This document shows, in pieces, positions 16,856 through 24,811 of a DNA stretch of 64,000 nucleotides (position 1 is its first letter; the number at the start of each line of letters is the position of its first letter). The notes under the pieces are model-generated. The model worked only from the letters and a program-made list of their open reading frames with translations. It ran no database searches and had not been told where the DNA came from. The position numbers were made by a program, and so were the translations under genes. The DNA is from Bailinhaonella thermotolerans (GTDB lineage: Bacteria > Actinomycetota > Actinomycetes > Streptosporangiales > Streptosporangiaceae), in contig NZ_QZEY01000028.1 in NCBI RefSeq assembly GCF_003594875.1, positions 1 to 64,000 on the forward strand, given 5' to 3'.

Positions 16856-17296
16856 GTGATCAGTGTGGGCGGCCTGGAGGCGGAGGACCGGGCGGAGTGG
16901 GAGAGGCTCTTCCGGGGCTACATCGACTTCTACGAGCGCAGCGAGCCGGACGAGATGTACGACGCGGCGTGGCGGGCGTTCCGGGAGGGCACGCGGCTGC
17001 ACGCGCTGGGGGCCCGGGTGGACGGGCGGCTCGCCGGGATCACCCACTACCTGTTCCACGGGAGCACGTCGGCGCCGGAGACCGAGGTCTGCTACCTCCA
17101 GGACCTGTTCACGGCGCCCGAGGCGCGGGGGAGAGGGGTCGCCCGGGCGCTGATCACGGCGGTGACGGAGCGGGCGCGGGAGCGGGGATGCTCCCGCGTC
17201 TACTGGAACACCCACGAGTCGAACGCGACCGCGCGGATCCTGTACGACAAGGTGGCCGACTACCGGGGGTTCATCCGCTACCAGATCGAGCTGTGA
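16856..17296 (+). CDS. GNAT family N-acetyltransferase
   Basis: A 146-residue acetyltransferase. Motif A is LQDLFTAPEARGRGVARALI (around residues 80-99), and the motif B end is ESNATARILYDKVADYRGF. I chose GTG 16856, which gives the usual short lead to the first strand. Substrate cannot be inferred. It is divergent from the oxidoreductase and converges on the SMR pump gene with 15 bases between. Confidence 0.85.
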   Translation: MISVGGLEAEDRAEWERLFRGYIDFYERSEPDEMYDAAWRAFREGTRLHALGARVDGRLAGITHYLFHGSTSAPETEVCYLQDLFTAPEARGRGVARALITAVTERARERGCSRVYWNTHESNATARILYDKVADYRGFIRYQIEL

Positions 17297-17311
17297 CCGG
17301 ACCCCGGGTCC

Positions 17312-17632
17312 TCACCCGGGGCTGGTGACGCGGGCCAGCACGATCCCGCCGACGATCAGCGCCAGCGCGGCGGCCCGGCCGACGGTCATCGGGTCGTCGT
17401 TCAGCACCACGCCCAGGCCGATCGCGCCCACCGCGCCGATGCCGGTGAACACCGCGTACGCCGTCCCGACCGGCAGCGTCTGCATCGACTTGGACAGCAG
17501 CCACACGGCGACCGTCGCCAGGACGAAGCAGATCACGGTCGGGATCGGGCGGGTGAACCCCTGCGTCGGCTTGATGCTCTGCGACCAGGCCACCTCCACC
17601 AGCCCGGCCAGGATCAGCAGCACCCAGCTCAT
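17312..17632 (-). CDS. SMR family multidrug efflux protein (SugE/QacE-like)
   Basis: A 106-residue, four-helix small multidrug resistance protein. The essential membrane Glu lies in LAGLVEVAW (Glu13), and later helices hold the family patterns LPVGTAYAVFTGIGAVG and ALALIVGGIVLARV. It exports cationic drugs or guanidinium-type compounds by proton antiport as a dimer. Its ATG overlaps the azoreductase stop codon (ATGA), so it is translationally coupled and presumably controlled by the divergent TetR protein. Confidence 0.9.
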   Translation of the reverse strand: MSWVLLILAGLVEVAWSQSIKPTQGFTRPIPTVICFVLATVAVWLLSKSMQTLPVGTAYAVFTGIGAVGAIGLGVVLNDDPMTVGRAAALALIVGGIVLARVTSPG

Positions 17633-18441
17633 CGCCCCGCCCCCGCTTCCCGCGCGCCCGCCGCGTCCGCGGTGCCGCCCGCCGAGCCGTTCGCGTCCGC
17701 GGTGCCGCCCGCCGGGCCGTTCGCGTCCGCCGTACGGCTCACGCCTGGGCTGACCCCGGCGGAGTCCGCGGACCCGGCCGGCGCCGTACGGCGGGCCAGG
17801 GCGGCTCCCAGCTCGCGGGCGCGGGCCAGGGCCGCGGCGCGGGAGCGCTCGTGTTCCGGCAGGCGGCGGGCGAGGGCCGGGTCGAGGAGGGCGTTCGTGA
17901 GCTCGGTGTGGACGAACTCCACGTCCTCCACGTCGAAGTGGCCCTCGAAGAAGGCGCGCAGGTAGCGCTCCTCGTGGTCGTACGGCTCGCGCGGCGTGCC
18001 CGGGCCGTACGCGCCGCCCCGGGCGCCGGCGACGACGAACGCGCGGCCGCGCAGGGACATCTTCGGGAACGTGACGTGGTCGATCCAGGACTTCAGGGTG
18101 GACGGGATCGAGAAGTTGTACATCGGGGTGCCGATGACGATCCCGTCGGCGGCGGCCAGCTCGGCGAGCAGCGGCTCGGCGATCGCCCAGGCCGCGGCCT
18201 GTTCCGGCGTGCGCACCGCCTCCCCGTATCGGGATATGTCGGTGATGTTGTGTTCGAGCGTGTAATAGACCAGCTCGGTGAACGCCTCGCCCATGTGCGG
18301 AACGGGGTCGGCCGCCAGGTCGCGGTACACGTACTCGCCCCCCGGCGTCGCCGCGCGCCAGGCGGCGGCGACCTCGGCGGACAGGGCGCGGGAGAACGAC
18401 GTACGGCGGGCCGAGGCGTCGAGATGGAGCAGGCGGGCCAT
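17629..18441 (-). CDS. FMN-dependent NADH-azoreductase/quinone reductase with expanded C-terminus
   Basis: A 270-residue flavodoxin-fold reductase. The N-terminus LLHLDASARRTSFSRALS and the FMN loop GTPMYNFSIPSTLKSWIDH identify the AzoR family, which reduces quinones and azo dyes. ATG 18441 replaces an earlier ATG that would extend through operator 1. The core ends near residue 225. The rest is an Ala/Gly-rich tail of ten-residue repeats (GGTADANGPA, GGTADANGSA) made by a 30-bp tandem repeat. It is co-transcribed with the SMR gene and controlled from two operators. Confidence 0.88.
   Translation of the reverse strand: MARLLHLDASARRTSFSRALSAEVAAAWRAATPGGEYVYRDLAADPVPHMGEAFTELVYYTLEHNITDISRYGEAVRTPEQAAAWAIAEPLLAELAAADGIVIGTPMYNFSIPSTLKSWIDHVTFPKMSLRGRAFVVAGARGGAYGPGTPREPYDHEERYLRAFFEGHFDVEDVEFVHTELTNALLDPALARRLPEHERSRAAALARARELGAALARRTAPAGSADSAGVSPGVSRTADANGPAGGTADANGSAGGTADAAGAREAGAGR
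17671..17730 (+). repeat. 30-bp in-frame tandem repeat in the azoreductase tail
   Basis: Two direct copies of a 30-bp unit (17671-17700 and 17701-17730) differ by a single base. Being a multiple of three, the duplication adds ten residues without disturbing the frame. A GCCGTACGGC palindrome abuts it at 17729-17738. Confidence 0.9.
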
Positions 18442-18465
18442 CGGGAGGACCTCCACGGACAGGTA

Positions 18466-18529
18466 AGCGGACACGGTGTCCACTTGGCGACGGGCTCACC
18501 ATAGACCCGAAGCGGACAGCGTGTCCAGT
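18466..18529. promoter_or_regulatory. Two matching operators between divergent tetR and azoreductase genes
   Basis: Operator 1 AGCGGACACGGTGTCCA (18466-18482) contains the perfect palindrome GGACAC-G-GTGTCC. Operator 2 AGCGGACAGCGTGTCCA (18511-18527) differs only in the central bases. One lies just upstream of the azoreductase start, the other just upstream of the tetR start. This is the expected layout for TetR repression of its own gene and the divergent efflux operon. Confidence 0.75.
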
Positions 18530-18542
18530 TATGCTGTCCGGC

Positions 18543-19094
18543 ATGGAGAGAGCCGACGCCGCCCGCAACCGGGCCCGCATCCTGGCCGCCGCCGCGGAGC
18601 TGTTCGCGGCCAAGGGCGCGCCCAACGTCACGATGGACGAGATCGCCAAGGCGGCGGGCGTCGGCCGGGGCACGCTCTACCGGCGCTATCCCGACCGCGC
18701 CTCGATCGCGACCGCCCTCCTCGACGAGCACGAACGCGACCTGCAGGCCCGCCTGCTCGGCGGGGACCCGCCCCTCGGCCCCGGCGCGCCGCCGGCCGAG
18801 CGCCTGGCCGCGTTCTACGCCGCGATGGTCGATCTCCTGGAGGCCCACGCCCACCTGCTGCTGGGCATCGAGACCGGCGCGCCCCGCTTCACCACCGGCG
18901 CGTACGGCTTCTGGCGCGTCCACGTCCGCGCCCTCCTGGCCGAGGCCGCCCTCCCCGACCCGGACGCCGCCATCGACCTGCTCCTGGCCCCCCTCGCCCC
19001 CGAGGTCTACATCCACCAGCGCACCGACCGCGCCCTGACCCCCGACCGCGTCAAGGCCGCCCTGACCCACCTGGCCCGCACCCTCCTGTCCTGA
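18543..19094 (+). CDS. TetR family transcriptional regulator
   Basis: A 183-residue repressor. The helix-turn-helix is VTMDEIAKAAGVGRGTLYRRY (around residues 30-50), preceded by RILAAAAELFAAKG. The start ATG 18543 lies 15 bases after operator 2; ATG 18531 would add four residues. It should sense a drug or quinone and derepress the azoreductase/SMR genes, given the paired operators between them. A hairpin follows the gene. Confidence 0.88.
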   Translation: MERADAARNRARILAAAAELFAAKGAPNVTMDEIAKAAGVGRGTLYRRYPDRASIATALLDEHERDLQARLLGGDPPLGPGAPPAERLAAFYAAMVDLLEAHAHLLLGIETGAPRFTTGAYGFWRVHVRALLAEAALPDPDAAIDLLLAPLAPEVYIHQRTDRALTPDRVKAALTHLARTLLS

Positions 19095-19280
19095 CCCCGC
19101 CGCGAAGCCGCCGCCCCGCGACGGGAGCCCGGGTACGGCGGGGCACGAGGCCGGACGGGGGAGCCGGCCATGCCGGGAGCGCGGGTACGACGGGGCGGGG
19201 GAGCCGGCCGCGCCGCGAGCGCGCGCACGGCGGAACACCCGGCCCGGACCGGGAGCGGCGTCGAGGCGGGAGCACAGGAA

Positions 19281-19315
19281 CGGCGGGGCGCGCGGCCGGA
19301 CCGGGCGCCCCGCCG
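19281..19315. terminator. Hairpin between convergent tetR and VOC genes
   Basis: Arms cggcggggcg (19281-19290) and cgccccgccg (19306-19315) pair perfectly across a 15-nt loop. It lies just before the stop codon of the minus-strand VOC gene and could terminate both transcripts. The preceding 185 bases are imperfect GC-rich repeats with no gene. Confidence 0.6.
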
Positions 19316-19325
19316 TGCACCGGTC

Positions 19326-20204
19326 CTACGTGAGCTGGCCCAGGTAGAAGCGCATGCCCTGGTCGTCCTCGCATTCGGCGAGGAACCCGTACGGTCGCGG
19401 CTGGGGCTCGCCCGCCGTGCCGCCGCCGCCGCGGACCCGCGCCACCGCCGCCGCCACGTCCGCGACGGCGTACATCGGGATCACGGCCGCCTTCGGCGCC
19501 GCCCCCTGGAGCCCGGTCATCGGGCGCAGCTCGGCGCCCCGGCGGAGCACGTTCCACCCCTCGGGCACGCTGCCCGGCGTGAACTCCCAGCCCAGCACGT
19601 CCCCCCAGAACGCGCGGGCGCGCGCCGCGTCAGGCACCTCGATCGTGACGTACGCCAGGTCCCCCGGGCGCGGGCTCTCCGTCGCCCGGCCGTGCCCCGC
19701 GTCCTCGTACAGCGCGAACCGCAGCCCCTGGTCGTCCTCGCAGTCGGCCACCAGGCCGTACGGCTTGCTCGCGGGCTCCTCGGCGCGCCCCCCGGCCGCG
19801 CGGACCCGCCGGACGGCGGCGCGCACGTCGTCCACCTGGAAGACGAGGAACAGCGTGCGCCCCTCGTCCGCCCACAGCCCGTGGGCGGGCGTGACGTCCA
19901 GGACCCGCCGGCCCTCCTCGTCATAGCGCCAGCCGAGCACGTTCGCGTAGAAGGCGGCCGCCCGCCGGGTGTCGGGGACCGCGAGATCCGCGAATCCGAC
20001 ATCGCCCTGGCGCAGCACGGTCACGGTGCTCATGTCGTCTCCTTCGTAGATGTCGGATTCATCCGTCCGGTCGCCGCCGTCCGGCCGTACGGCGGGGCGG
20101 TCCAGGACGGCGCGCCAGAGGCGGTCGCGGAGCCGTTCGGCGAACAGCGGGTCCGGCTCGACCGGCTCGTACGGCGCCCGCAGGGACTCGAAGGGGTCAG
20201 CCAC
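19326..20204 (-). CDS. Two-domain VOC (glyoxalase-like) protein with sigma-linked N-terminal segment
   Basis: A 292-residue protein with two tandem VOC domains. Domain 1 starts at VGFADLAVPDTRRAAAFYAN, domain 2 at YVTIEVPDAARARAFWGDVL. Each ends in a matching CEDDQG segment. About 55 residues precede them (DPFESLRAPYEPVEPDPLFA), a type of leader seen in VOC proteins encoded after ECF sigma factors. GTG 20202-20204 overlaps the sigma gene stop codon by 8 bases and uses GGAGGAGGG inside it, so the genes are tightly coupled. It may bind or modify a toxic ligand; the link to sigma activity is inferred. Confidence 0.85.
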   Translation of the reverse strand: MADPFESLRAPYEPVEPDPLFAERLRDRLWRAVLDRPAVRPDGGDRTDESDIYEGDDMSTVTVLRQGDVGFADLAVPDTRRAAAFYANVLGWRYDEEGRRVLDVTPAHGLWADEGRTLFLVFQVDDVRAAVRRVRAAGGRAEEPASKPYGLVADCEDDQGLRFALYEDAGHGRATESPRPGDLAYVTIEVPDAARARAFWGDVLGWEFTPGSVPEGWNVLRRGAELRPMTGLQGAAPKAAVIPMYAVADVAAAVARVRGGGGTAGEPQPRPYGFLAECEDDQGMRFYLGQLT

Positions 20205-20724
20205 CGCCCTCCTCCTTTCCCGCGTACGCCTTCCGGAACGCCGCCCGGGCCCGCACGAGCAGCGCCTCGGTGGCGTGGACGGTGCGGCCCAGCAGCGCGG
20301 CGACCTCGGGGACGGGGAGCCCGTCGAGGTAGCGCAGGGTCAGTGCCGCCCGGTGGTGCGCCCCCAGCTCGGCGAGGGCCTGCCGCGCGGCGAGCGCGTC
20401 GGGGAACCCGCCCCACGGGTCGTCCACCTCGGCCCGCCCGTCGTAGGCCCGCCGCAGCCCCCGCTCCTCCCGGCCGGCCCGCCGCCAGTGGTCGGCGAGC
20501 TTGTGCCGCGCCACCCCCACCAGCCAGGCGACCCCGATCTCGGGAGGCGGCGCGCGGCGCACCGCCTCCACCGCCGCGAGGAAGGTCTCCGCCGTCAGGT
20601 CCTCGGCGAGCGCCCGCTGCCCGCACCGGGACAGCAGGTACCCGTACACCTCGGGCAGCGCCGCGTCGTACAGCTCCAGCAGCGCCGTCCCGGGGTCGGA
20701 CTCCACTCCCGCCGGCCGTTCCAC
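20197..20724 (-). CDS. ECF-type RNA polymerase sigma factor
   Basis: A 175-residue sigma factor with region 2 (YDAALPEVYGYLLSRCG, then EDLTAETFLAAVEAV) and region 4 (LTLRYLDGLPVPEVAALLGR, then HATEALLVRARAAFRKAY). Regions 1 and 3 are absent, as in ECF sigma factors. No anti-sigma gene follows; the coupled partner is the VOC protein. GTG 20724 is the likely start, with a second in-frame GTG six codons later. Confidence 0.88.
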   Translation of the reverse strand: MERPAGVESDPGTALLELYDAALPEVYGYLLSRCGQRALAEDLTAETFLAAVEAVRRAPPPEIGVAWLVGVARHKLADHWRRAGREERGLRRAYDGRAEVDDPWGGFPDALAARQALAELGAHHRAALTLRYLDGLPVPEVAALLGRTVHATEALLVRARAAFRKAYAGKEEGGG

Positions 20725-20818
20725 ACCCCTACATCGCCCGAACCCCCCGCCCTCCGACGGGTGCGCTCCGATTTTTTTCGCGCGGGCCGCGGGAGTGCCC
20801 TCCCGCCCGGTCGCCGGA

Positions 20819-20824
20819 TAGGGT
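20819..20824 (+). promoter_or_regulatory. TAGGGT -10 element of a leaderless transcript
   Basis: TAGGGT ends 7 bases before GTG 20832. That spacing puts the transcription start at or next to the start codon, and there is no ribosome site. The same hexamer stands 6 bases before ATG 46785. Confidence 0.5.
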
Positions 20825-20831
20825 GCGCCGC

Positions 20832-21224
20832 GTGCCGAGAACCAGCCCCGGCGGCGAGATCCCCGACAGCCGCGTCGCCTCCGTGCTCCGCTTCCTCACC
20901 GAGATCACCGCCTGGGTGGCCGCCCCCTGGGCGCTGGCGCCGTACTCCCCCTGGCTGGCCGCCCTCTCCGTGGTGGTCCTCATAGCCCTCCCCACGATCT
21001 TCGCGACCCCCGGCGACAAGGCCCACGTGATAGTCCCCGTCCCCGGCCCGGTGACGATCGCCCTGGTCATCCTCCACCAAGCGGTGGCGGCGGCCGCCTC
21101 CTGGGCCGCCTGGCCCCCCGTGGCGGCCACCGCGGCCACGGCCGTGGCCCTCGCCACCACCTGCACCGAACTCCCCCGCTGGCGAGCCCTCCTGAAGGCC
21201 CCCTCCGCCCGCACCCCTTCCTGA
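20832..21224 (+). CDS. Small polytopic membrane protein
   Basis: A 130-residue product with about four hydrophobic segments, including FLTEITAWVAAPWALA, WLAALSVVVLIALPTIF, ITIALVILHQAVAAAASWAA-like helices and AATAATAVALATTC. The N-terminus is hydrophilic (PRTSPGGEIPDSRVASVLR). It resembles small actinomycete integral membrane proteins of unknown role. GTG 20832 fits leaderless translation behind TAGGGT; GTG 20823 is an alternative. It is divergent from the sigma factor gene. Confidence 0.7.
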   Translation: MPRTSPGGEIPDSRVASVLRFLTEITAWVAAPWALAPYSPWLAALSVVVLIALPTIFATPGDKAHVIVPVPGPVTIALVILHQAVAAAASWAAWPPVAATAATAVALATTCTELPRWRALLKAPSARTPS

Positions 21225-21611
21225 CGCCCTGCGCCCGGCGCAGCCGGACCAGCACGCCGTACGGCGATGCGCGAAGGCCCGGCGATCCCCGCCGCCTCCC
21301 CTGACCCCGTGATCCCGCCCAGGGGCATGGGCGCGCTCACCTCGCCGCGAGGGACGCACGCCCCCCGAGGAGCGCCGTGATCTTGCGATCGCGCACGCCC
21401 TGTGGTTCCTGCCGGCGTCTCGTTTCCCGGGCTCACGATCGCGAGATCACGGCGAGGGCGGGCCACGGCGAGGGCGGGGGGCGGTGGGTGGGGTGGGTGT
21501 GGGGGAGGCGTGTGGGGCGGGGGCGGGCGGTTGGGCGCGGGGTGGGGGCGTGTCGTCGCGGGGGTGGATGGGGAAGGGGGCCGGGGCCGTTTGCCGTGCA
21601 ATCATGGGGGC
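21225..21611. other. Intergenic region with long interrupted inverted repeat
   Basis: It holds GCCGTACGGC at 21256-21265 and a 17-bp inverted repeat, ccgtgatcttgcgatcg (21375-21391) against cgatcgcgagatcacgg (21436-21452), with one mismatch and 44 bases between. The rest is a G-rich run before the TetR gene. No coding frame is convincing. Confidence 0.6.
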
Positions 21612-22232
21612 GTGCGGACGGAGGGGTTCGACGGTGGCGGGCGGCGGGATCCGGAACGCCGCCGGGCGCTGCTGGACGCCGCCGACCGGGTGATCCGGCG
21701 GGAGGGGCCGGAGGCCTCCATGGCCGCGATCGCCGCGGAGGCGGGGATCACCAAGCCCATCCTCTACCGGCACTTCGGGGACAAGGGCGGGTTGTTCCAG
21801 GCGCTGGCCGACCGGCACATCCGCGCGCTGGTGGACTCGGTGCGCGAGGAGTTCCGGCGGCCCGGGGTCGGGCTGCGGCAGCGGGCCCGGGGGACGATCG
21901 GGGCCTACTTCGACGCGGTGTCGGCGAACCTGAACCTGTACCGGTTCCTGGTGCACCGGGTGACCGCCGAGGACAGCCGCATGCAGCGGCACGTGGGGTC
22001 GGTGGCGCGCGGCGTCGGGGAGGAGCTCGCCGGGGTGCTGCTCAGCACCGGGGTGATCACGGACCAGGTGCGGGCCCAGGTGCTCGGGCACGCCTACGTC
22101 GGGATGGTGCAGGCGGCGGGGGACTGGTGGCTCGACCACCAGGAGGTGGACCGCCGCGAGGTCGTGGAGGGCCTGGTGGACGTGATCGTGGCCGCGATCC
22201 GGGGCTCCTCCGAGGCGTCCATGAGCGCCTGA
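21612..22232 (+). CDS. TetR family transcriptional regulator
   Basis: A 206-residue regulator. The helix-turn-helix ASMAAIAAEAGITKPILYRHF sits near residues 33-53, followed by GDKGGLFQALADRH. The large C-terminal domain (YFDAVSANLNLYRFLVHRVT, WWLDHQEVDRREVV) matches the TetR subfamily seen beside fatty-acid and acyl-CoA genes. It converges on the acyl-CoA dehydrogenase/phosphotransferase pair, with 9 bases between stops. GTG 21612 is the likely start. Confidence 0.85.
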   Translation: MRTEGFDGGGRRDPERRRALLDAADRVIRREGPEASMAAIAAEAGITKPILYRHFGDKGGLFQALADRHIRALVDSVREEFRRPGVGLRQRARGTIGAYFDAVSANLNLYRFLVHRVTAEDSRMQRHVGSVARGVGEELAGVLLSTGVITDQVRAQVLGHAYVGMVQAAGDWWLDHQEVDRREVVEGLVDVIVAAIRGSSEASMSA

Positions 22233-22241
22233 CCGCCCGCC

Positions 22242-23159
22242 CTACCCGAGCAGCTCCAGCAGGTCCCACTCGTTCTCGCAGACGCGGCGGCCGAGGGCGG
22301 CCAGTTCCACCGAGTCCTCACCGCCGCGCACGTGGCGGAGCGTCTGCATCACGCAGATGATCCCCCACTTGAGCACGCCGAACGCCTCCCACCAGCGCAG
22401 CGCCGCCGGGTCCACCGGGTCCCCGCCGGCCTTCTCGTAGGAGGCCACCAGCCGGTCGTACGTCCCGAACCCGCCGACCGGCAGCGGCGAGCCGAACCGC
22501 CAGGCCCGCACGCACAGCCAGCCCAGGTCCTCCACCGGGTCGCCCAGGTGCGCCAGCTCCCAGTCGAGCACCGCGCGCACCCCCTCCGGCCCGACGATCA
22601 GGTTCCCGTTCCGGAAGTCCCCGTGCACGACGGCCGTACGGCGGGCGGGCGGGCGCGTGCGCGCCAGCCGTACGAACGCCCACTCGAACACCGGGTGCGG
22701 CTCCCCGCAGGCGTCGAGCACCGAGCGCCAGAACTCCAGCGGGTCGGGGGCCTCGGTGAGCACGGCGGGCGGGGGCATGCGGTGGATCGCGGCCAGGATC
22801 CGCCCGCACTGGTCCGCCAGGTTCGGCCGCGCGCCGGCGTACCGAGGGTCGCGCAGGATGCGCCGGGGGATCGTCTCGCCCTCGACGTGCTCCATGAGGA
22901 TGAAGTCGTCCCCGGCGGCCACGATCGCCGGCACCGGGACGCCGGCCGCGAGCGCCGCGCGCATGAGCCCGGCCTCGACGGCGAGCCCGGCCCCGGCGTC
23001 CACCGTCATCCCGGGCGAGCCGCGCCGCAGGATCAGCGGCCGCCCGTCCGCCGTCAGCGACCACATCTCCCGCGAGGCCCCGCCCGACAGCCGCCGCACC
23101 CCGCCGACCGCCGTGCCCGCCCCCAGCACCCGCCTGACCAGCTCCTCCGGCTCCGTCAT
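22242..23159 (-). CDS. APH-fold phosphotransferase linked to acyl-CoA dehydrogenase
   Basis: A 305-residue protein of the aminoglycoside phosphotransferase/choline kinase fold. The catalytic loop is VVHGDFRNGNLIV, and the metal-binding segment is AVLDWELAHLGDP. Members of this branch are encoded next to, or fused with, acyl-CoA dehydrogenases in actinomycetes, where they are thought to phosphorylate a hydroxylated acyl substrate. Its ATG overlaps the dehydrogenase stop codon (ATGA), so the two are coupled. Confidence 0.9.
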   Translation of the reverse strand: MTEPEELVRRVLGAGTAVGGVRRLSGGASREMWSLTADGRPLILRRGSPGMTVDAGAGLAVEAGLMRAALAAGVPVPAIVAAGDDFILMEHVEGETIPRRILRDPRYAGARPNLADQCGRILAAIHRMPPPAVLTEAPDPLEFWRSVLDACGEPHPVFEWAFVRLARTRPPARRTAVVHGDFRNGNLIVGPEGVRAVLDWELAHLGDPVEDLGWLCVRAWRFGSPLPVGGFGTYDRLVASYEKAGGDPVDPAALRWWEAFGVLKWGIICVMQTLRHVRGGEDSVELAALGRRVCENEWDLLELLG

Positions 23160-24349
23160 CGCAGGCCGAAGTCCCAGGTGCGGCCGTCGGCGTACTCCCG
23201 CAGGAGCCGCCGCGCGACGGTGTGGACGTGCACCTCGTCGGGCCCGTCGTAGACGCGGCCCGCGCGGGCGTGCCGGTACATGTGCCCCAGCGGGGTGTCG
23301 TCGGTCAGGCCCTCGGCCCCGAAGACCTGGATCGCGCGGTCGATCACGTTGTGCAGCATCCGCGCCCCCACCACCTTGATCACCCCGATCTCGACCCGGG
23401 CCTGGTCCCCGGTGTCGATCCGGTGCGCGGCCTGGAGGGTGAGCAGCCGGGCGGCCTGGATCTCGGCGAACGACTCGAAGACGTGCTGCTGCATGAGCTG
23501 CTTGCGGGCCAGCGGCTCCCCGAACGCGGTCCGGTCGTGCAGCCGCGCGCACATCAGGTCGAACGCCCGCTGCGCCTGCCCGAGCCAGCGCATGCAGTGG
23601 AAGATCCGGCCGGGCCCGAGCCGCTCCTGCGCGATCACGAACCCGTGGCCGCGCGGCCCGAGGAGGTTCTCCGCCGGCACGCGGACGTCGTCGTACACGA
23701 CCTCGCAGTGCCCGCCGTCGAGCCCGAGGACGGGCGTCTCGCGCACGATGCGGTAGCCGGGGGTGTCGGTGGGCACGAGGATCATCGAGAAGGCCCGGTG
23801 GGCGGGCACGTCCTCGGGCTCGGTCCGGACCATGACCGTGGTGTACGCCGCGCGGTTGGCGAGCGTCGTGAACCACTTCCGCCCGGTGATCACCCATTCG
23901 TCCCCGTCGAGGACCGCGCGCGTGCGGAGCTGCGTCGGGTCCGAGGACGACACGCCGGGCTCGGTCATCGCGAAGCTGGGCCAGATGTCGCCGCGCACCA
24001 GCGGCTCCAGGAACCGCAGCCGCTGCTCCTCCCCGGCGTGCCGGTGCAGCATCAGGGAGTCCTGCAGCGTGAACGTGCCCAGCGCGAGCTGCCCGAACTC
24101 GCTGCGGCCCTGCACCTCGTTGACGTACACGTAGTCCAGGAACGGCAGGCCGCCGCCGCCCAGCTCCTTCGGATGCCCGAGGGCCCACAGCCCCTCCTGC
24201 TTGGCGTCGCGCTGCAGTTCCCGCAGCAGCGCGTCCGCCTCGTCCCCGCCCGCGCGGAGCGCGGCCTCCGCGGGCTCGACCCGCTCCACCATGAACGCGT
24301 GCACCGCGTCCCGCACCGGCCGGACGCCTTCCGGCACCTCGAAGCTCAT
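23156..24349 (-). CDS. Acyl-CoA dehydrogenase
   Basis: A 397-residue flavoenzyme of the acyl-CoA dehydrogenase family. Signatures are the FAD/substrate segment AMTEPGVSSSDPTQLRTRAV, WVITGRKWFTT, and the C-terminal IQVFGAEGLTDDTPLGHMYR with GPDEVHVHTVARR. It belongs to the longer group found beside APH-fold phosphotransferases. ATG 24349 gives the standard start; the longer frame is antisense to the neighbour. It is divergent from the DUF6285 gene with 49 bases between. The substrate is unknown. Confidence 0.92.
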   Translation of the reverse strand: MSFEVPEGVRPVRDAVHAFMVERVEPAEAALRAGGDEADALLRELQRDAKQEGLWALGHPKELGGGGLPFLDYVYVNEVQGRSEFGQLALGTFTLQDSLMLHRHAGEEQRLRFLEPLVRGDIWPSFAMTEPGVSSSDPTQLRTRAVLDGDEWVITGRKWFTTLANRAAYTTVMVRTEPEDVPAHRAFSMILVPTDTPGYRIVRETPVLGLDGGHCEVVYDDVRVPAENLLGPRGHGFVIAQERLGPGRIFHCMRWLGQAQRAFDLMCARLHDRTAFGEPLARKQLMQQHVFESFAEIQAARLLTLQAAHRIDTGDQARVEIGVIKVVGARMLHNVIDRAIQVFGAEGLTDDTPLGHMYRHARAGRVYDGPDEVHVHTVARRLLREYADGRTWDFGLR

Positions 24350-24398
24350 GGCAGCATCGTTCCCGCACACTCGTTGCCGGGTCAATAAGGGATCACTG

Positions 24399-24770
24399 AT
24401 GCCCGAACCGCACGCCCGTCCCGCGACGGGCCCCCACGACATCCCGTCCGCGCCGGAGCTGGTCGCGGCGGTGCGGACGTTCCTGGAGCGCGACGTGGTG
24501 CCCGCCGCCGAGGGCCGCGTCCGCTTCCACGCCCGCGTCGCCGCCAACGTCCTGTCCATGGTCGAGCGCGAGCTGCGGCACGGCGGGCCCGACGCGGAGG
24601 CCCACGCCGTACGGCTGGCCGCCCTCGGCGCGGCGGACGACGCGGACCTGGCGCGGGCGATCCGCGAGGGGCGCCTGAACGACGGCGACCCCGAGCTCGT
24701 GCGCCTGCTCAGGGAGAGCGTGCGCGACAAGCTCAGGGTCGCGAACCCCGCATACCTCGGGGAGTCCTGA
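24399..24770 (+). CDS. DUF6285 domain protein
   Basis: A 123-residue protein with the DUF6285 pattern: ELVAAVRTFLERDVVPAAEG, RFHARVAANVLSMVEREL, and a C-terminal VRDKLRVANPAYL. The family is found next to phosphotransferase and acyl-CoA dehydrogenase genes, as here, and likely works with them. Its activity is unknown. It starts at ATG 24399 with no clear ribosome site. Confidence 0.88.
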   Translation: MPEPHARPATGPHDIPSAPELVAAVRTFLERDVVPAAEGRVRFHARVAANVLSMVERELRHGGPDAEAHAVRLAALGAADDADLARAIREGRLNDGDPELVRLLRESVRDKLRVANPAYLGES

Positions 24771-24794
24771 CGCGCCGCCGTACGGGGCGGCGCG
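24771..24794. terminator. Hairpin built on a CCGTACGG core
   Basis: Arms cgcgccgcc (24771-24779) and ggcggcgcg (24786-24794) pair perfectly around gtacgg. It begins right after the DUF6285 stop and serves the convergent symporter gene as well. It shows how the iterated palindrome can form the tip of a longer stem. Confidence 0.7.
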
Positions 24795-24811
24795 CCGGGG
24801 ATCGGGCCGGA

